64,000 bases of DNA, taken from positions 66,250-130,249 of the forward strand of contig BAXV01000005.1 of the NCBI GenBank assembly GCA_001310715.1, read 5' to 3'. This document shows, piece after piece, positions 18,072 through 28,953 of this stretch. The DNA comes from Pseudovibrio sp. JCM 19062. GTDB lineage: Bacteria > Pseudomonadota > Alphaproteobacteria > Rhizobiales > Stappiaceae. The stretch's first letter is position 1. Every line of letters starts with the position of its first letter. A program made the translations under genes and the position numbers. The notes below the pieces were generated by a model that had not been told where the DNA came from, did no database searches, and worked only from the letters and a program-made list of their open reading frames with translations.

Positions 18072-21000
18072 TCTGCTGCCTCCTGACCACTTTTATCCAG
18101 TGGTTCTTCCATCCAGTTCACTTCTTCCAGCTTGTGAACCACAACGAATTCATCCCGGTTCGAGCCAACTGTTCCGTAGTAATTGAAGCCGTAGGATTGC
18201 TGTGCGTAGCCACCAATCATGTGGGTAGCTTGGTGATCGCTCTGGTGACGGAGTTATGGATGCCGCCGCGCTGTCCGGTAAGCTCAGAGCCCGGTGTATT
18301 CACGATCTTTTCCTGAGCGTGATACATGTAGATCGTGCCTTCCTTCATACGCTGAGACACGACCGCACGGGCTACAAGTGCGCCATTGATGTTGAAGACC
18401 TCGACCCAGTCATTGTCCTCAATCTTGGCTTTCTTCGCATCCACCTCGGAGATCCAAACGACCGGTCCTCCGCGATTGAGCGTCAACATCAACAGGTTGT
18501 CGGTGTAGGTGGAGTGAATGCCCCACTTCTGGTGCGGAGTGATGAAATTGAGCACCAGCTGCTTTCTGCCCATTGACTTCTCATTGATCACCGGATGTAC
18601 GCCTTTGGTGTCAATGGGGGGCCTGTAGACGCAAAAGCCTTCGCCGAATGCACGCATCCAGAGGTGATCCTGATACAGCTGCTGGCGGCCTGAGATCGTG
18701 CGCCACGGGATCAGTTCATGCACGTTGGTGTAGCCGGCGTTGTAGCAAACATGTTCTGATTCAATGCCAGACCATGTTGGAGAGGAGATGATCTTGCGTG
18801 GCTGGGCCACAATATCGCGGAAGCGTATCTTCTCTTCTTCCTTTGGCAGGGCCAGATGCGTGTGGTCTCTGCCTGTGAACTCAGAGAGCGCTGCCCATGC
18901 TTTGACAGCCACTTCACCATTGGTTTCCGGTGCAAGAGACAGAACAACTTCGGTCGCGTCGATATCCGTATCGATCTTCGCGAAGCCTTTGGTTGGACCT
19001 TCTTCGAGCACCTTTCCGTTGAGGCCTTTGAGGAGTTCCACTTCGTGCTCGGTGTTCCAGTTGATGCCTTTGCCACCGTTGCCGAGTTTGTCCATCAATG
19101 GACCAAGTGAGGTGAAGCGCTTGTAGATGTTTGAATAATCACGCTCGATCACCACAACGTTCGGCATGGTTTTGCCGGGCTGTGGTGTGGTGTCATCCTT
19201 TTTCCAATCCTCAACATCAAACGGCTGAGCGATTTCACCGGCTGTATCATGCAGGATCGGAACAAGGACAACGTCTTTCTCCTTGCCCAGAACCTCCTGA
19301 GACACCTCGGAGAATGTTTTGGCTATGCCCTTGAAGATTTCCCAGTCACTGCGGGCTTCCCATGCAGGATCTGCTGCGCTGGAGAGCGGGTGAATGAAAG
19401 GATGCATGTCGGAGGTGTTGAGGTCGTTCTTCTCGTACCACGTCGCTGTGGGCAGCACGATATCCGAGTAGACGCAGGTGGTGGACATGCGGAAGTCCAG
19501 TGTGACGAGCAGGTCCAGTTTGCCTTCAGGCGCTTTGTCGTGCCAGACGGCTTCCTTGGCCCGCTGGCGCCCTTCCTCTCCCAGATCCTTGCCTAGTACG
19601 CCGTGTTCGGTTCCCAGCAGGTGGCGCAGGAAGTACTCGTGGCCTTTACCGGAGGAGCCCAACAGGTTGGAGCGCCAGACGAACAGGTTACGCGGCCAGT
19701 TGGCTTCATGGTCAGGGTCTTCGCAAGACAGCTTGAGACCGCCTGACTTTAGCTCCTGAGCCACATAGTCTTTTGCTTCTTTGCCGCTTTCCTCAATCGC
19801 CTTCGCGACGTCGAGAGAATTGGTCTGCAGTTGTGGAGCCGATGGCAGCCACCCCATGCGCTCTGCGCGGATGTTGTAGTCAATCAGGGATGCATCCCAA
19901 TCGCCATCAGGTGCTGTTGGGGACAGGATTTCGTCGACCTTCACTGTTTCGTAGCGCCACTGATCTGTGTGTGCATAGAAGAAGGAGGTTGAGTTCATAT
20001 GGCGCGGTGGGCGGGCCCAATCCAAGGCAAAGGCCAGTGCTGTCCAACCGGTTTGCGGGCGCAGCTTTTCCTGTCCCACATAGTGGCTCCAACCACCGCC
20101 AGATTGACCGATACAGCCACACATCACCAGCAGGTTGATGATGCCACGATAGCTCATGTCCATGTGGTACCAGTGGTTCAGGCCAGCACCGAGAATGACC
20201 ATGGAGCGTCCGTTGGTCTTCTCGGCATTGGTTGCGAACTCACGAGCTACCGTGATGATGTGATCCTTGGGAACACCGGTGATTTTTTCTGCCAAGCTGG
20301 GGTATAGGGCAATCCCTCGTCGTAGGACTTGGCGGAGTTTGGATCACCTAGTCCACGATCCAGACCGTAATTGGCCACGAAGAGGTCGAAGACTGAGGCG
20401 ACAAGGACCTCCCCCTCGGCCAGTTTGACTTTTTTTGGCAGGGACTTTACGCACCAGCACACTGTCATGGTTGGTTCCTGCAAAGTGTTCGTGCGCGCGG
20501 TTGCCGAAATAGGGGAAGGCGACCTCTGCGATCTCATCATGGTCGGCTTCATCAATGAGCGACATGGCAAGATCGGTATCCTTGCCCGTGCCGTCTTTCT
20601 CCTCCAGATTCCACTTGCCTTTTTCACCCCAGCGGAAGCCGATGGAGCCGTGCGGGACCACAATCTTTTTTGCTTTGCGGTCTACGGCGACAGTCTTCCA
20701 TTCCGGATTATTGGTCTCACCAAGTTTGTCATCAAATTCGGAGGCACGAAGGAGGCGTTCAGGTATGTACTTGCCGTCTTTTTTTTGACGAGGCGGACCA
20801 GCAAAGGCATGTCAGAGTATTTGCGGCAGTAGTCCTCAAAGTATTTTGCCTGCCTGTCCAAGTGGAACTCACGCAGGATGACGTGGCCCAGAGCCATTGC
20901 CAGAGCTGCATCCGTACCCTGCTTGGGGTGGAGCCAAAGGTCGGAGAACTTGGCCGCTTCCGAGTAATCCGGTGACACGACAACGGACTTGGTGCCTTAT

Positions 21001-21816
21001 AGCGCGCCTCGGTGTAGAAGTGCGCGTCCGGTGTACGGGTTTGAGGCACGTTTGAGCCCCATAGCATCAGGAAGCCAGCATTGTACCAGTCGGCAGATTC
21101 TGGAACGTCTGTTTGCTCTCCCCATGTTTGCGGTGAAGCGGGAGGGAGATCGCAGTACCAGTCGTAAAACGACATGCAGGTGCCGCCGATCAGGGACAGG
21201 TAGCGGGTTCCTGCGGCGTAGGAGATCATGGACATCGCCGGGATCGGCGAAAACCCAGCGACGCGGTCTGGTCCCCATTTCTTCGTGGTGTAGGCATTGG
21301 CCGCCGCGATGATTTCGTTGACCTCTTCCCATGTGGCCCGCACGAAACCGCCGTGCCCTCGGATCTTGATGTAATCAGAGCGTTTGGCGGGGTCTTCCTG
21401 AATGGCAGCCCATGCTGCGACGGGTGATTTATCCACCCGCTCTTTGCGCCAGGCTTTGAGCAAGCGGGAGCGGATCAACGGGTGCTTCACGCGGTTGGCG
21501 GAGTAGATGTACCAGCTATAACTTGCGCCGCGGGAACAACCGCGTGGCTCATGATTGGGCAGGTCCGGGCGGGTGCGCGGGTAATCGGTCTGCTGGGTTT
21601 CCCATGTGATGATCCCCCCTTCACGTAGATCTTCCAGGAACAGGACCCTGTGCAGTTCACCCCATGGGTTGAGCGTACGATTTTGTCGTGCTGCCATCGT
21701 TTTCGATAGCTGTCTTCCCAATTTCTGTTCTCGTTTGTTGTAACACCGTGCCCGTTTGCAAAGGTACCGGTGTCCTGTTTTGCGAAGAAGTTGAGTTTGT
21801 CGAGGAGTAGAGACAT
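18068..21816 (-). CDS. narG: Respiratory nitrate reductase alpha subunit NarG (about six frameshifts)
   Basis: NarG is the molybdopterin (bis-MGD) catalytic subunit reducing nitrate to nitrite at the cytoplasmic face. The start [19 protein letters not shown] and [16 protein letters not shown], with the His/Cys ligands of the FS0 cluster, are typical. The segment [19 protein letters not shown] contains the conserved aspartate region that ligates molybdenum. The C-terminus ends in [13 protein letters not shown] and overlaps narH. The coding frame breaks near 21615 (G6 run), 21000, 20785 (A8 run), 20437 (A run), 20300 and 18225, with full NarG similarity on both sides each time. Joined length is about 1,248 residues, as expected. 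I treat it as one functional gene with sequence errors; a true pseudogene would not keep every domain. Confidence 0.93.
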
Positions 21817-21841
21817 TTGAAATGCCCTTCACTTTCTTTAG

Positions 21842-23224
21842 TCAGCACGGGACGGGGGCGCCCTTACGTGTGTAAAAGTACCAAGTGACCACCACGCAGA
21901 TCACGTAGTAGATGCCGAATGTCCAAAGCGCGTAATCCGGGTCGCCGGTGTAGGCGATAGCTGTTCCGTAGGCCTTGGGAACAAAGAAGGCGCCATAAGC
22001 AGCGATTGCGGAGGTAAAGGCGATGATAGCCGCCCCTTCCCGCTCTGACTGGCGCTCGAGAGCGTTTTCATCCAGATGCGGCATGAGGAGCCGGACCCGC
22101 TGACGCATGATGCTTGGGATCATCTGGAAGGTGGAGGCATTGCCAACACCTGTCAGGAAAAACAGTGCCATGAAGCAGGCAAAGAACCCCCAGAAGGCAC
22201 CAGGCTCTGTCTTGATGTCCAGGAAGACCAGCACGCCAGCAACTGCGACGATCATCAGCAGGAAGGTCCAAAAAGTTACACGGCCTCCGCCGAATTTGTC
22301 GGAGATCCAACCCGTACCTGCACGGGACAGCGCCCCAACAAGCGGGCCGAGGAAAGCATAGGAGAGTGCGCTAATCTCCGGAAACTGCGTGTTTATGAGA
22401 AGAGGGAAGGCAGCGGAGTAACCGATAAAGCTGCCGAAGGTTCCGGTATAGAGAACGCACATGATCCAGTTGTGCTTTCTCTTAAAGATGATGGATTGTT
22501 CTTTGAAACTAGCCTTGGCATGGGCAATGTCATTCATTCCAAACCATGCTGCCAGTGTGGAGAGGATAAGAAACGGTACCCAAATGAAACCTGCATTCTG
22601 GATCCAGAGTCGACTTCCATCCTCCAGTAATTGAGGGTCACCGCCAATGGCTCCAAATACGCCAAATGTGACGACCAACGGCACCGCAAACTGCATCACG
22701 GAAACACCTAGATTGCCCAGACCAGCGTTGAGCGCCAGTGCATTGCCCTTCTCCGACTTCGGAAAGAAGTAGGCAATGTTCGCCATTGAGGAGCAAAGTT
22801 ACCGCCACCAAAGCCGCACAGCAAAGCCAGTACGAGAAATATCTCATAGGGTGTATCCGTGTCCTGCACCGCGTAGCCAATTCCCAAGGCTGGCAAGAGA
22901 AGCGATGCGGTGGTCACGGTCGTCCAAAGGCGGCCACCAAAGATCGGCACCATAAAGGAGTAGAAAATCCGGAGAGTTGCACCGGAGAGCCCGGGCAGTG
23001 CAGCCAGCAGGAAGAGTTCATTGGTTGTGTAGTCAAAACCGATGCTTGGGAGCCGCGCGACGACAACACTCCAGACCAACCACACAGAGAATGCGAGCAA
23101 GAGAGCGGGAATTGAGATCCAAAGATTTCGGGTCGCAATTGCCTTCTTTCTTCTCCCAGAATTCCGGGTCATCGGGCCGCCACACAATGAGCGTGTGTCC
23201 TTTTTGAATTTCGTCACCAAGCAT
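21842..23224 (-). CDS. narK: NarK2-type nitrate/nitrite transporter (two frameshifts)
   Basis: The protein belongs to the major facilitator NarK family with about 12 membrane helices. It begins MLGDEIQKGHTLIVWRPDD and DPEFWEKK, then IATRNLWISIPALLLAFSVW. Later signatures are GGGNF and SMANIAYFFPKSEKGNALAL (nitrate signature region) and GRVTFWTFLLMIVAV. Frames are shifted near 23148 and 22787. NarK2-type proteins are thought to exchange nitrate with nitrite. It lies 61 bases after the narK1 stop and 25 bases before narG, so it belongs to the same operon. In some relatives NarK1 and NarK2 are fused; here a stop codon and a hairpin separate them. Confidence 0.88.
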
Positions 23225-23265
23225 ACAGTTTTTCCTTTTAGCGATACGCCCTCTTCAGACTGCAT

Positions 23266-23283
23266 CCAGCAAAGCTTTGCTGG
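23266..23283 (-). promoter_or_regulatory. Perfect 18-bp palindrome between narK1 and narK2
   Basis: CCAGCAAAG directly followed by CTTTGCTGG forms a perfect dyad two bases beyond the narK1 stop (23285-23287) and upstream of narK2. It could be an intercistronic mRNA-stabilising hairpin or an attenuating terminator; on the minus strand it is followed by a mixed, not T-rich, sequence. Confidence 0.5.
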
Positions 23284-23284
23284 T

Positions 23285-24631
23285 TTAGGGGTATTTGTTT
23301 GCGAGTGCTGGCTCCTCCGGGTCTTCAAGCGGCTCTTCAGGCAGGTCAGAAAGGTCCCTTTCTCCCTGTAATTCCGGATAGCGTTTGCGTTCCATTCGGC
23401 GGATGGCGACGTGCATCCAAACGGTCGAGATTGCGACAATTCCAAAGAGAAGCATGAACGGGGACGTCCAGACATTTGTCAGGTCCAGCAGTGCTCCAAA
23501 GGCGATGGGCAGGAAGAACCCACCGAGACCACCAATCATGCCTACAAGGCCGCCTACGGCGCCAACATGGTATGGGTAGTAAACCGGGATGTGTTTGTAG
23601 ACCGCCGCCTTGCCAAGGCTCATGACAAAACCAAGAACAACGGTAATGGCGACGAATTCACCGACGCTGAGTCCTAAACTGAACTCAATTGGCCCTTCAA
23701 TCCCATCCACCACATAGGAGGCCTCTGGATAGCTGAGCAGGAACAAACAGATGAGCGAGACGATGAAGGTGAGGTACATAACAGACCGTGCCCCCCATTT
23801 GTCCGACATCCACCCGCCTAGCGCCCTGAAAACAGACCCCGGCAACGAGTAGAGACCAGCAAACACACCAGCTGTTGTCAGCTCTAGTCCGTAAGCTCCG
23901 GTGTAGTAACGCGGTAGGAAGGATGCGAGGCTACGAAGCCGCCAAAGACGAAGAAATAATAGGTGGCAAACCGCCAGACTTGAAGGTTCTTCAGCGGGGC
24001 GAGTTGCTCACGCGCTGAAACTGCTTTTGTGCCTTCCTGCTTGCGCTCTCGCTGCGCTGGATCATCTTTACTGAACAGGAAGAACAGGACTGCCGTAAGG
24101 GCTAAAACCACAGCGTAAATGCGTGCCGTACCTTCCCAACCGACTGCGATTACGAGGAATGGTGCGACGAAATTCGTGACCGCTGCACCAGCGTTACCAG
24201 CACCGAAAATACCAAGGGCTGTACCCTGCTTTTCTTTCTCAAACCATCTGGAGACGTAGGTGACGCCAATGATAAAAGAGCCACCGGCCAATCCGAGGCC
24301 CAAAGCGGCTAACAAAAATACTTCATATGTGTGCACTGAGGTGAGCAACCAGACACAAACTGCCGTTAGGAGCATCTGCAGCGGGAACATAAATCGTCCA
24401 CCAAACTGCTCGGTCCATACACCCAAAAATATGCGGCTGATTGAACCCGTGAGTACGGGCGTGGCAACCAAGAGGCCGAACTCTGTGTTGTTCAGGCCCA
24501 GTTCGCCTTTAATACGCACGCCGATAATGGAAAAAAATGGTCCAGACTGCAAAGCAAATCGTGAAAGCAAAGGTACTAAGACCCAATGCCCTGTATTGAT
24601 CCGACCGTGTAACACCCTCAAGTGAATGCAT
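23285..24631 (-). CDS. narK: NarK1-type nitrate transporter (two frameshifts)
   Basis: This is the first gene of the nar operon. The N-terminal stretch YRALGLSTFAFTICFAVWTI continues, after a shift in a run of seven A at about 24531, into SIIGVRIKGELGLNNTEFG and the MFS loop GVWTEQFGGRFMFPLQ. AGGSFIIGVTYVSRWF and GIFGAGNAGAAVTNF are NarK signatures. A second shift near 23880 joins LPRYYTGAYGLELTTAG to VFAGLYSLPGSVFRALGG. About 12 helices and a charged tail give roughly 448 residues. NarK1 types are considered proton-coupled nitrate importers. ATG 24631 with AGGA nine bases upstream is preferred over an upstream TTG. Confidence 0.88.
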
Positions 24632-24866
24632 CGTATTTGGTCCTGAATCCCAGCAGGAAAGAAATCCACTTAGAATTTCAGGAGCACTAGCACCCAAAAG
24701 TAGCGCAACTCATAGGATGAACATGATGAAACTAGTAAATTTAGGATATAACTCAGCGTAAATCATCGTGTACTTGGGTATGCCCGCAGACAGAAATACG
24801 GCTATCCACGACCCGGTGATGCTGGTATGCTTCTTTGAAGAAAACGGGGATTTCAAAGTTAAAGCA

Positions 24867-25811
24867 ATGTCTTACATCAACAATGTCAGGATGTTCGTGC
24901 GCGTGTTTGAGCTGGGCAGCATGTCTGCTGCGGCCAGAGATATGCATGTTTCACCAGCTGTTGCTTCCTCCCGTATTGGTGAGCTTGAGAAACACCTTGG
25001 AATCCGACTGTTCAACCGCACCACCGCACTGTGCAACCCACTGAACAAGGTAGTATTTTTTATCCCGGCGCCCAAAAAAATGCTGGAAGCAATGGAAGAA
25101 GCTGAAGCTGCGGTTCATGAGGTGACAAACACGCCGCGCGGTTCGATTTTTGTCTCTGCACCGCTTGGAATTGGGAGACGTTTAATCGCACCCCTTATTC
25201 CAGAATTTCATGTGTCTTATCCAGAGGTACATGTGCGTCTCAGGCTGTCAGATCGTCCCGTTGATATTACCAATGAGGGTTTGGATCTGGCCTTTGTTCT
25301 GGGACATTTGGCAAACTCAGAATTACGATTAAAGAAGCTGGCTGATTGCCCACGGGTATTGTGTGCCTCTCCTGCTTATCTTGAGGATCGCGAGACGCCA
25401 CAACACGGTGTTGACCTGCAGCACGGCAAGCATAACTGTCTGCTGCTTCAGTTTCCCGGATCCTCCGAAAACAGGTGGGTGTTACAAACTTCAGAGGGTC
25501 TGCAAAGCTTTGAGGTTACAGGACCTTATACCTCTGATGATGGGGACGTGCTGGTTGACTGGGCTTTAGACAATCGCGGCATCATCAACGCGCCTTTGTT
25601 TGATGTGGTGGATCATTTGCTGAGCCGGCAGCTCGTCACGGTATGTCCCGAGACACCGCCAATTGATGCGCAACTGGCCTGCCTGTTTCCGCACAAGCGA
25701 TATCAGGATCCAAAGATCCGGTTATTTCTCGAGTTCATTAGTGAACGGTTGAAGGCATACTTAAAAGACAAGAGCGCTCATTACGTCCGTGAGAAACTCC
25801 AGTTTTCGTAG
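24867..25811 (+). CDS. LysR-family transcriptional regulator (two compensating frameshifts)
   Basis: The N-terminal helix-turn-helix (MSYINNVRMFVRVFELGSMS, AARDMHVSPAVASSRIGELE) and the type 2 periplasmic-binding effector domain (RGSIFVSAPLGIGRRLIAPL) identify a LysR regulator of the LTTR subgroup with a short linker. Between about 25022 and 25073 the reading frame is displaced. The neighbouring frame reads RTVQPTEQGSIFYPGA, exactly what the family has there, and a run of seven A then brings the frame back. So about 17 residues of the literal translation are wrong, although the ORF looks intact. It is divergent from narK1 with a 235-base gap; whether it controls nar or the downstream ureide genes cannot be told. 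Confidence 0.85.
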   Translation: MSYINNVRMFVRVFELGSMSAAARDMHVSPAVASSRIGELEKHLGIRLFNRTTALCNPLNKVVFFIPAPKKMLEAMEEAEAAVHEVTNTPRGSIFVSAPLGIGRRLIAPLIPEFHVSYPEVHVRLRLSDRPVDITNEGLDLAFVLGHLANSELRLKKLADCPRVLCASPAYLEDRETPQHGVDLQHGKHNCLLLQFPGSSENRWVLQTSEGLQSFEVTGPYTSDDGDVLVDWALDNRGIINAPLFDVVDHLLSRQLVTVCPETPPIDAQLACLFPHKRYQDPKIRLFLEFISERLKAYLKDKSAHYVREKLQFS

Positions 25812-26078
25812 AGTTCCGCGAAACACTTTCAAGATTATTTTGATAATCCAACCCATTTATTAGGCTACGCTATCAATAGGAGGCGTTTGGTGTATCGGTC
25901 GGCTGCCAGGCTTTCAGAACACGTTTGATGCCAGCACCCGAACCAGTGCTTCAACACTGCCAAGTCGTTCCCCAATCCGGCACTGGCACCTCCCACTGAT
26001 TTGGAACTTAAGTACATCCCAACCTCCGTACGCACTGCGTCTTGGAGATCGGGATGTCTTTCAGGAATGGCCTTGCTC
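25812..26078. other. Gap upstream of allE with an unrecognised minus-strand reading frame
   Basis: The interval has a 71-codon open frame on the minus strand (25865-26080) that matches nothing I recognise and overlaps the allE start, so it is probably not a gene. The allE promoter should lie here. Confidence 0.35.
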
Positions 26079-26926
26079 ATGAGTACGCAACATCTGCCCG
26101 CTTCTTCCCTATATTCTCCCAGTGGAGGTTTGCCGCCGCAAACTCAGGTTATGACAGATAGAGCCGTGTTTACGGATGCCTATGCCGTTATACCAAAGGC
26201 GTGATGCGCGATATCGTTACCTCAAACCTACCGTTTTGGGATGGGACACGTGCCTGGGTCCTTGCCCGCCCCCTCTCCGGCTTTGCGGAGACCTTCTCGC
26301 AATACATCATGGAGATTCAACCCGAAGGTGGCTCCCACAAACCGGAACCGGACCCGGAGGCTGAAGGAGTGTTTTTTGTCGTCCAAGGGGAGATTACAGT
26401 GGATCTTGGCGGGAAATCTCATAGCCTGCCCGAAGGCGGGTATGCCTACCTGCCTGCCGGCGCTGCCTACGAAGTGCGTAACAAGAGCGGTGTGCCTGCA
26501 GTCTTCCATTGGGTGCGCAAGCGTTATGAAGTTGTCGAGGGGATCTCCAAGCCAGAGGCCTTCTTCACCCACGAGAAAGATGCTGTGGTTGCACCTATGC
26601 CGGACACCAATGGAGCATGGGCGACCACCCGTTTTGTCGATCCAACTGACATACGGCACGATATGCACGTTAACATCGTCAGCTTTGAGCCGGGTGGCTG
26701 TATTCCCTTTGCAGAAACCCATGTGATGGAACACGGGCTTTATGTGCTGGAAGGCAAAGCGGTCTATCGGCTCAACTCTGACTGGGTGGAAGTGGAGGCC
26801 GGCGACTTTATGTGGTTGCGCGCCTTTTGCCCGCAAGCCTGCTACGCTGGTGGACCAACGCGGTTTCGCTATCTGCTATACAAAGACGTTAACCGTCATG
26901 CCCAGCTGGGCTCGTTCCTGAGGTGA
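26079..26926 (+). CDS. allE: (S)-ureidoglycine aminohydrolase (one frameshift)
   Basis: The enzyme converts (S)-ureidoglycine to (S)-ureidoglycolate and ammonia in allantoin catabolism. It is a bicupin: the first cupin has EGVFFVVQGEITVDLGG and GGYAYLPAGAAYEV, the second has HVNIVSFEPGGCIPFAETHV, MEHGLYVLEGKAVYRL and EAGDFMWLRAFCPQACYAGG, with the metal-binding Glu/His/Gln set. The first 40 codons lie in another frame ending at 26204. Adding one A in the CCAAAG of 26194-26199 restores AVIPKGVMRDIVTSNL, the canonical N-terminal join. About 282 residues result. AllA follows after six bases. Confidence 0.88.
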
Positions 26927-26932
26927 TCGGCA

Positions 26933-27435
26933 ATGAGTGAGAAGACTGTAGAGACGCGCCAGATACGGATCGAAGAGCTTACATCCGAGGCCTTCAGAGG
27001 GTTTGGCGAGCTGATTGAGGTCGGCGCGACATCGCCCATTATGATCAATGAGGCAGATGTGAGCGCTTCTCTGACCTGGCAGGCATCGAACTCGTCGGCG
27101 GACGCGCGGGTGTAAGTCTGTTTCGCGCAGAGCTGCGCCGTCTTCCGCATATACTGACCATGCTGGAGCGTCACCCCTTGGGGTCGCAATGCTTCATCCC
27201 CATGGATCAATCAGAGTATCTCGTCATTGTCGCTGAGGATGAAGGTGGACGGCCTTCAACACCTCGTGCGTTTATGGCGCGATCCCCCCAGTCCATCAAT
27301 ATCAAACGCAATGTGTGGCACGGCGTGCTGACCCCAATCAGCGGGTCAGGATTGTTTGCCGTTGTGGACCGGATTGGGGATGGAAACAACCTAGAAGAAC
27401 ACTGGCTGAAGGAGGCCTATCTGATCACGGAATAA
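26933..27435 (+). CDS. allA: Ureidoglycolate lyase (one frameshift)
   Basis: AllA releases urea from ureidoglycolate, giving glyoxylate. The N-terminal part (IRIEELTSEAFRGFGELIE) is followed by a stop at 27115. A shift near 27060 restores RFSDLAGIELVGGRAGVSLF, and the C-terminal half RLPHILTMLERHPLGSQCFI, PMDQSEYLVIVAEDEGG and NVWHGVLTPI is the standard AllA cupin with its conserved histidine. Length is about 167 residues. The order allE-allA-purine permease describes a segment of the uric acid/allantoin pathway; allantoinase and allantoate amidohydrolase are not in the window. Confidence 0.87.
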
Positions 27436-27465
27436 CACTGTGCGTCATTAGTAGGAGGGGACTAT

Positions 27466-28941
27466 ATGACCAGCAATTCCATCGGGACACCAGAGCAACT
27501 GCGTGATCCCAACTATATGCCTGCCTTACACAAGGCGGTTCCGCTTGGCATTCAGCATGTGCTTGCCATGTTTGTCTCAAACGTCACACCGGCGATCATT
27601 ATTGCCGGAGCCGCCGGGTTTGGGTTTGGCTCAGATGCGGGGGCTCTGGGTTTTCCGGATATGACTTACATGATCCAGATGTCCATGCTCTTTGCCGGGA
27701 TCGCTACACTCTTTCAAACCATCGGCATGGGTGTGGTCGGGGCGAGGCTCCCGATTGTCCAGGGCACCAGTTTTGCCTTCATTCCAATTATGATTCCACT
27801 TGTTGCAGGCAAGGGTGTTGAGGCCCTGCCAGCGTTGTTTGGCGGCGTGCTCATCGGTGGTTTGTTCCATGCGTTTTTGGGCATGTTCATTGGCCGCATA
27901 CGCTTTGCCTTGCCACCGCTTGTGACAGGGCTTGTGGTCACCATGATTGGTCTGGCGCTGGTAAAGGTGGGTATTCAGTATGCGGCGGGCGGTGTCCCTG
28001 CCATTAACACACCAGAATATGGCAGCTTGCTCAACTGGTCCGCTGCGCTCATCGTTGTTCTGGTCACACTCGCTCTAAAATTCTATGCGCGTGGAATCCT
28101 TGCTGTTTCCGCTGTGGTGATTGGGATTCTTGCCGGATACCTTTACGCCATGATGGTTGGCATGGTGACGGTTGACGGTATTGCAACAAGTGTGGGCCGT
28201 TCAGCCTCTTTCGCTCTGCCAATGCCTTTCATCTACGGCTTTGAGTTTAGTCTGGCCGCAGTGATCGGCTTTTGTCTGATGGCATTTGTGAGTTCAGTTG
28301 AAACTGTTGGCGATGTTTCCGGGATCACCAAAGGTGGTGCTGGCCGTGAGGCGACGGACAAGGAAATTCAAGGCGCAACTTACGCTGACGGGTTTGGTAC
28401 TGCGGTGTCTGGTGTCTTTGGTGGGCTGCCTAATACATCCTTCAGCCAGAATGTTGGCCTGATCGCCATGACCGGTGTGATGAGCCGTCATGTGGTGACG
28501 ATCGGGGCCCTGTTCCTGATCCTGTGCGGGCTTGTGCCGAAAGTTGGTGCGCTTATTCGCACAATTCCGATTGAGGTGCTGGGTGGCGGCGTGATCGTCA
28601 TGTTTGGCATGGTGGTGGCTGCGGGTGTTTCGATGCTCTCCGATGTCAACTGGAACCGGCGGAACATGGTGATCTTTGCGATCTCTCTTTCAATCGGTCT
28701 TGGATTGCAGTTGGATCCCAAAGCTGTTCAGTACCTTCCTGACACACTGCGCATTTTGATGACCAGCGGACTGCTGCCTGCAGCACTGATTGCAATTGTG
28801 CTGAATCTGGTGTTGCCGGAAGAGCTTTCTGCCGAGCAACCGAGGAAGTTTCCGGTGGTATGGCCTCGCAAGAGGATTCACCACTTAAAGCTACGGGCTC
28901 CCAAGCCTAAAGAAACTCTCCTCGCCATTCTTGGATGGTGA
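27466..28941 (+). CDS. NCS2-family purine (xanthine/urate) permease
   Basis: This intact 491-residue membrane protein has about 14 hydrophobic segments. It belongs to the nucleobase-ascorbate transporter family: AVPLGIQHVLAMFVSNVTPA near the N-terminus, FVSSVETVGDVSGI, and the NAT signature FSQNVGLIAMTGV. These importers use the proton gradient to take up xanthine, uric acid or uracil. Placement directly after allE and allA makes uric acid or xanthine the likely substrate. AGGAGGGG lies eight bases before ATG 27466. Confidence 0.92.
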   Translation: MTSNSIGTPEQLRDPNYMPALHKAVPLGIQHVLAMFVSNVTPAIIIAGAAGFGFGSDAGALGFPDMTYMIQMSMLFAGIATLFQTIGMGVVGARLPIVQGTSFAFIPIMIPLVAGKGVEALPALFGGVLIGGLFHAFLGMFIGRIRFALPPLVTGLVVTMIGLALVKVGIQYAAGGVPAINTPEYGSLLNWSAALIVVLVTLALKFYARGILAVSAVVIGILAGYLYAMMVGMVTVDGIATSVGRSASFALPMPFIYGFEFSLAAVIGFCLMAFVSSVETVGDVSGITKGGAGREATDKEIQGATYADGFGTAVSGVFGGLPNTSFSQNVGLIAMTGVMSRHVVTIGALFLILCGLVPKVGALIRTIPIEVLGGGVIVMFGMVVAAGVSMLSDVNWNRRNMVIFAISLSIGLGLQLDPKAVQYLPDTLRILMTSGLLPAALIAIVLNLVLPEELSAEQPRKFPVVWPRKRIHHLKLRAPKPKETLLAILGW

Positions 28942-28949
28942 GGAGAGTT
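28914..28949 (+). terminator. Hairpin overlapping the stop codon of the purine permease
   Basis: AACTCTCCTCGCCAT (28914-28928) pairs with ATGGTGAGGAGAGTT (28935-28949), 15 bp with one G-T pair and a 6-base loop. The stem contains the TGA stop. No long T-run follows, so termination efficiency is uncertain. Confidence 0.55.
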
Positions 28950-28953
28950 GCTC

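Noticed and set aside
24632..24866. FNR-type box upstream of narK1
   Set aside because: I looked for TTGAT-N4-ATCAA in the gap and found no convincing match, so no anaerobic regulator site is claimed.
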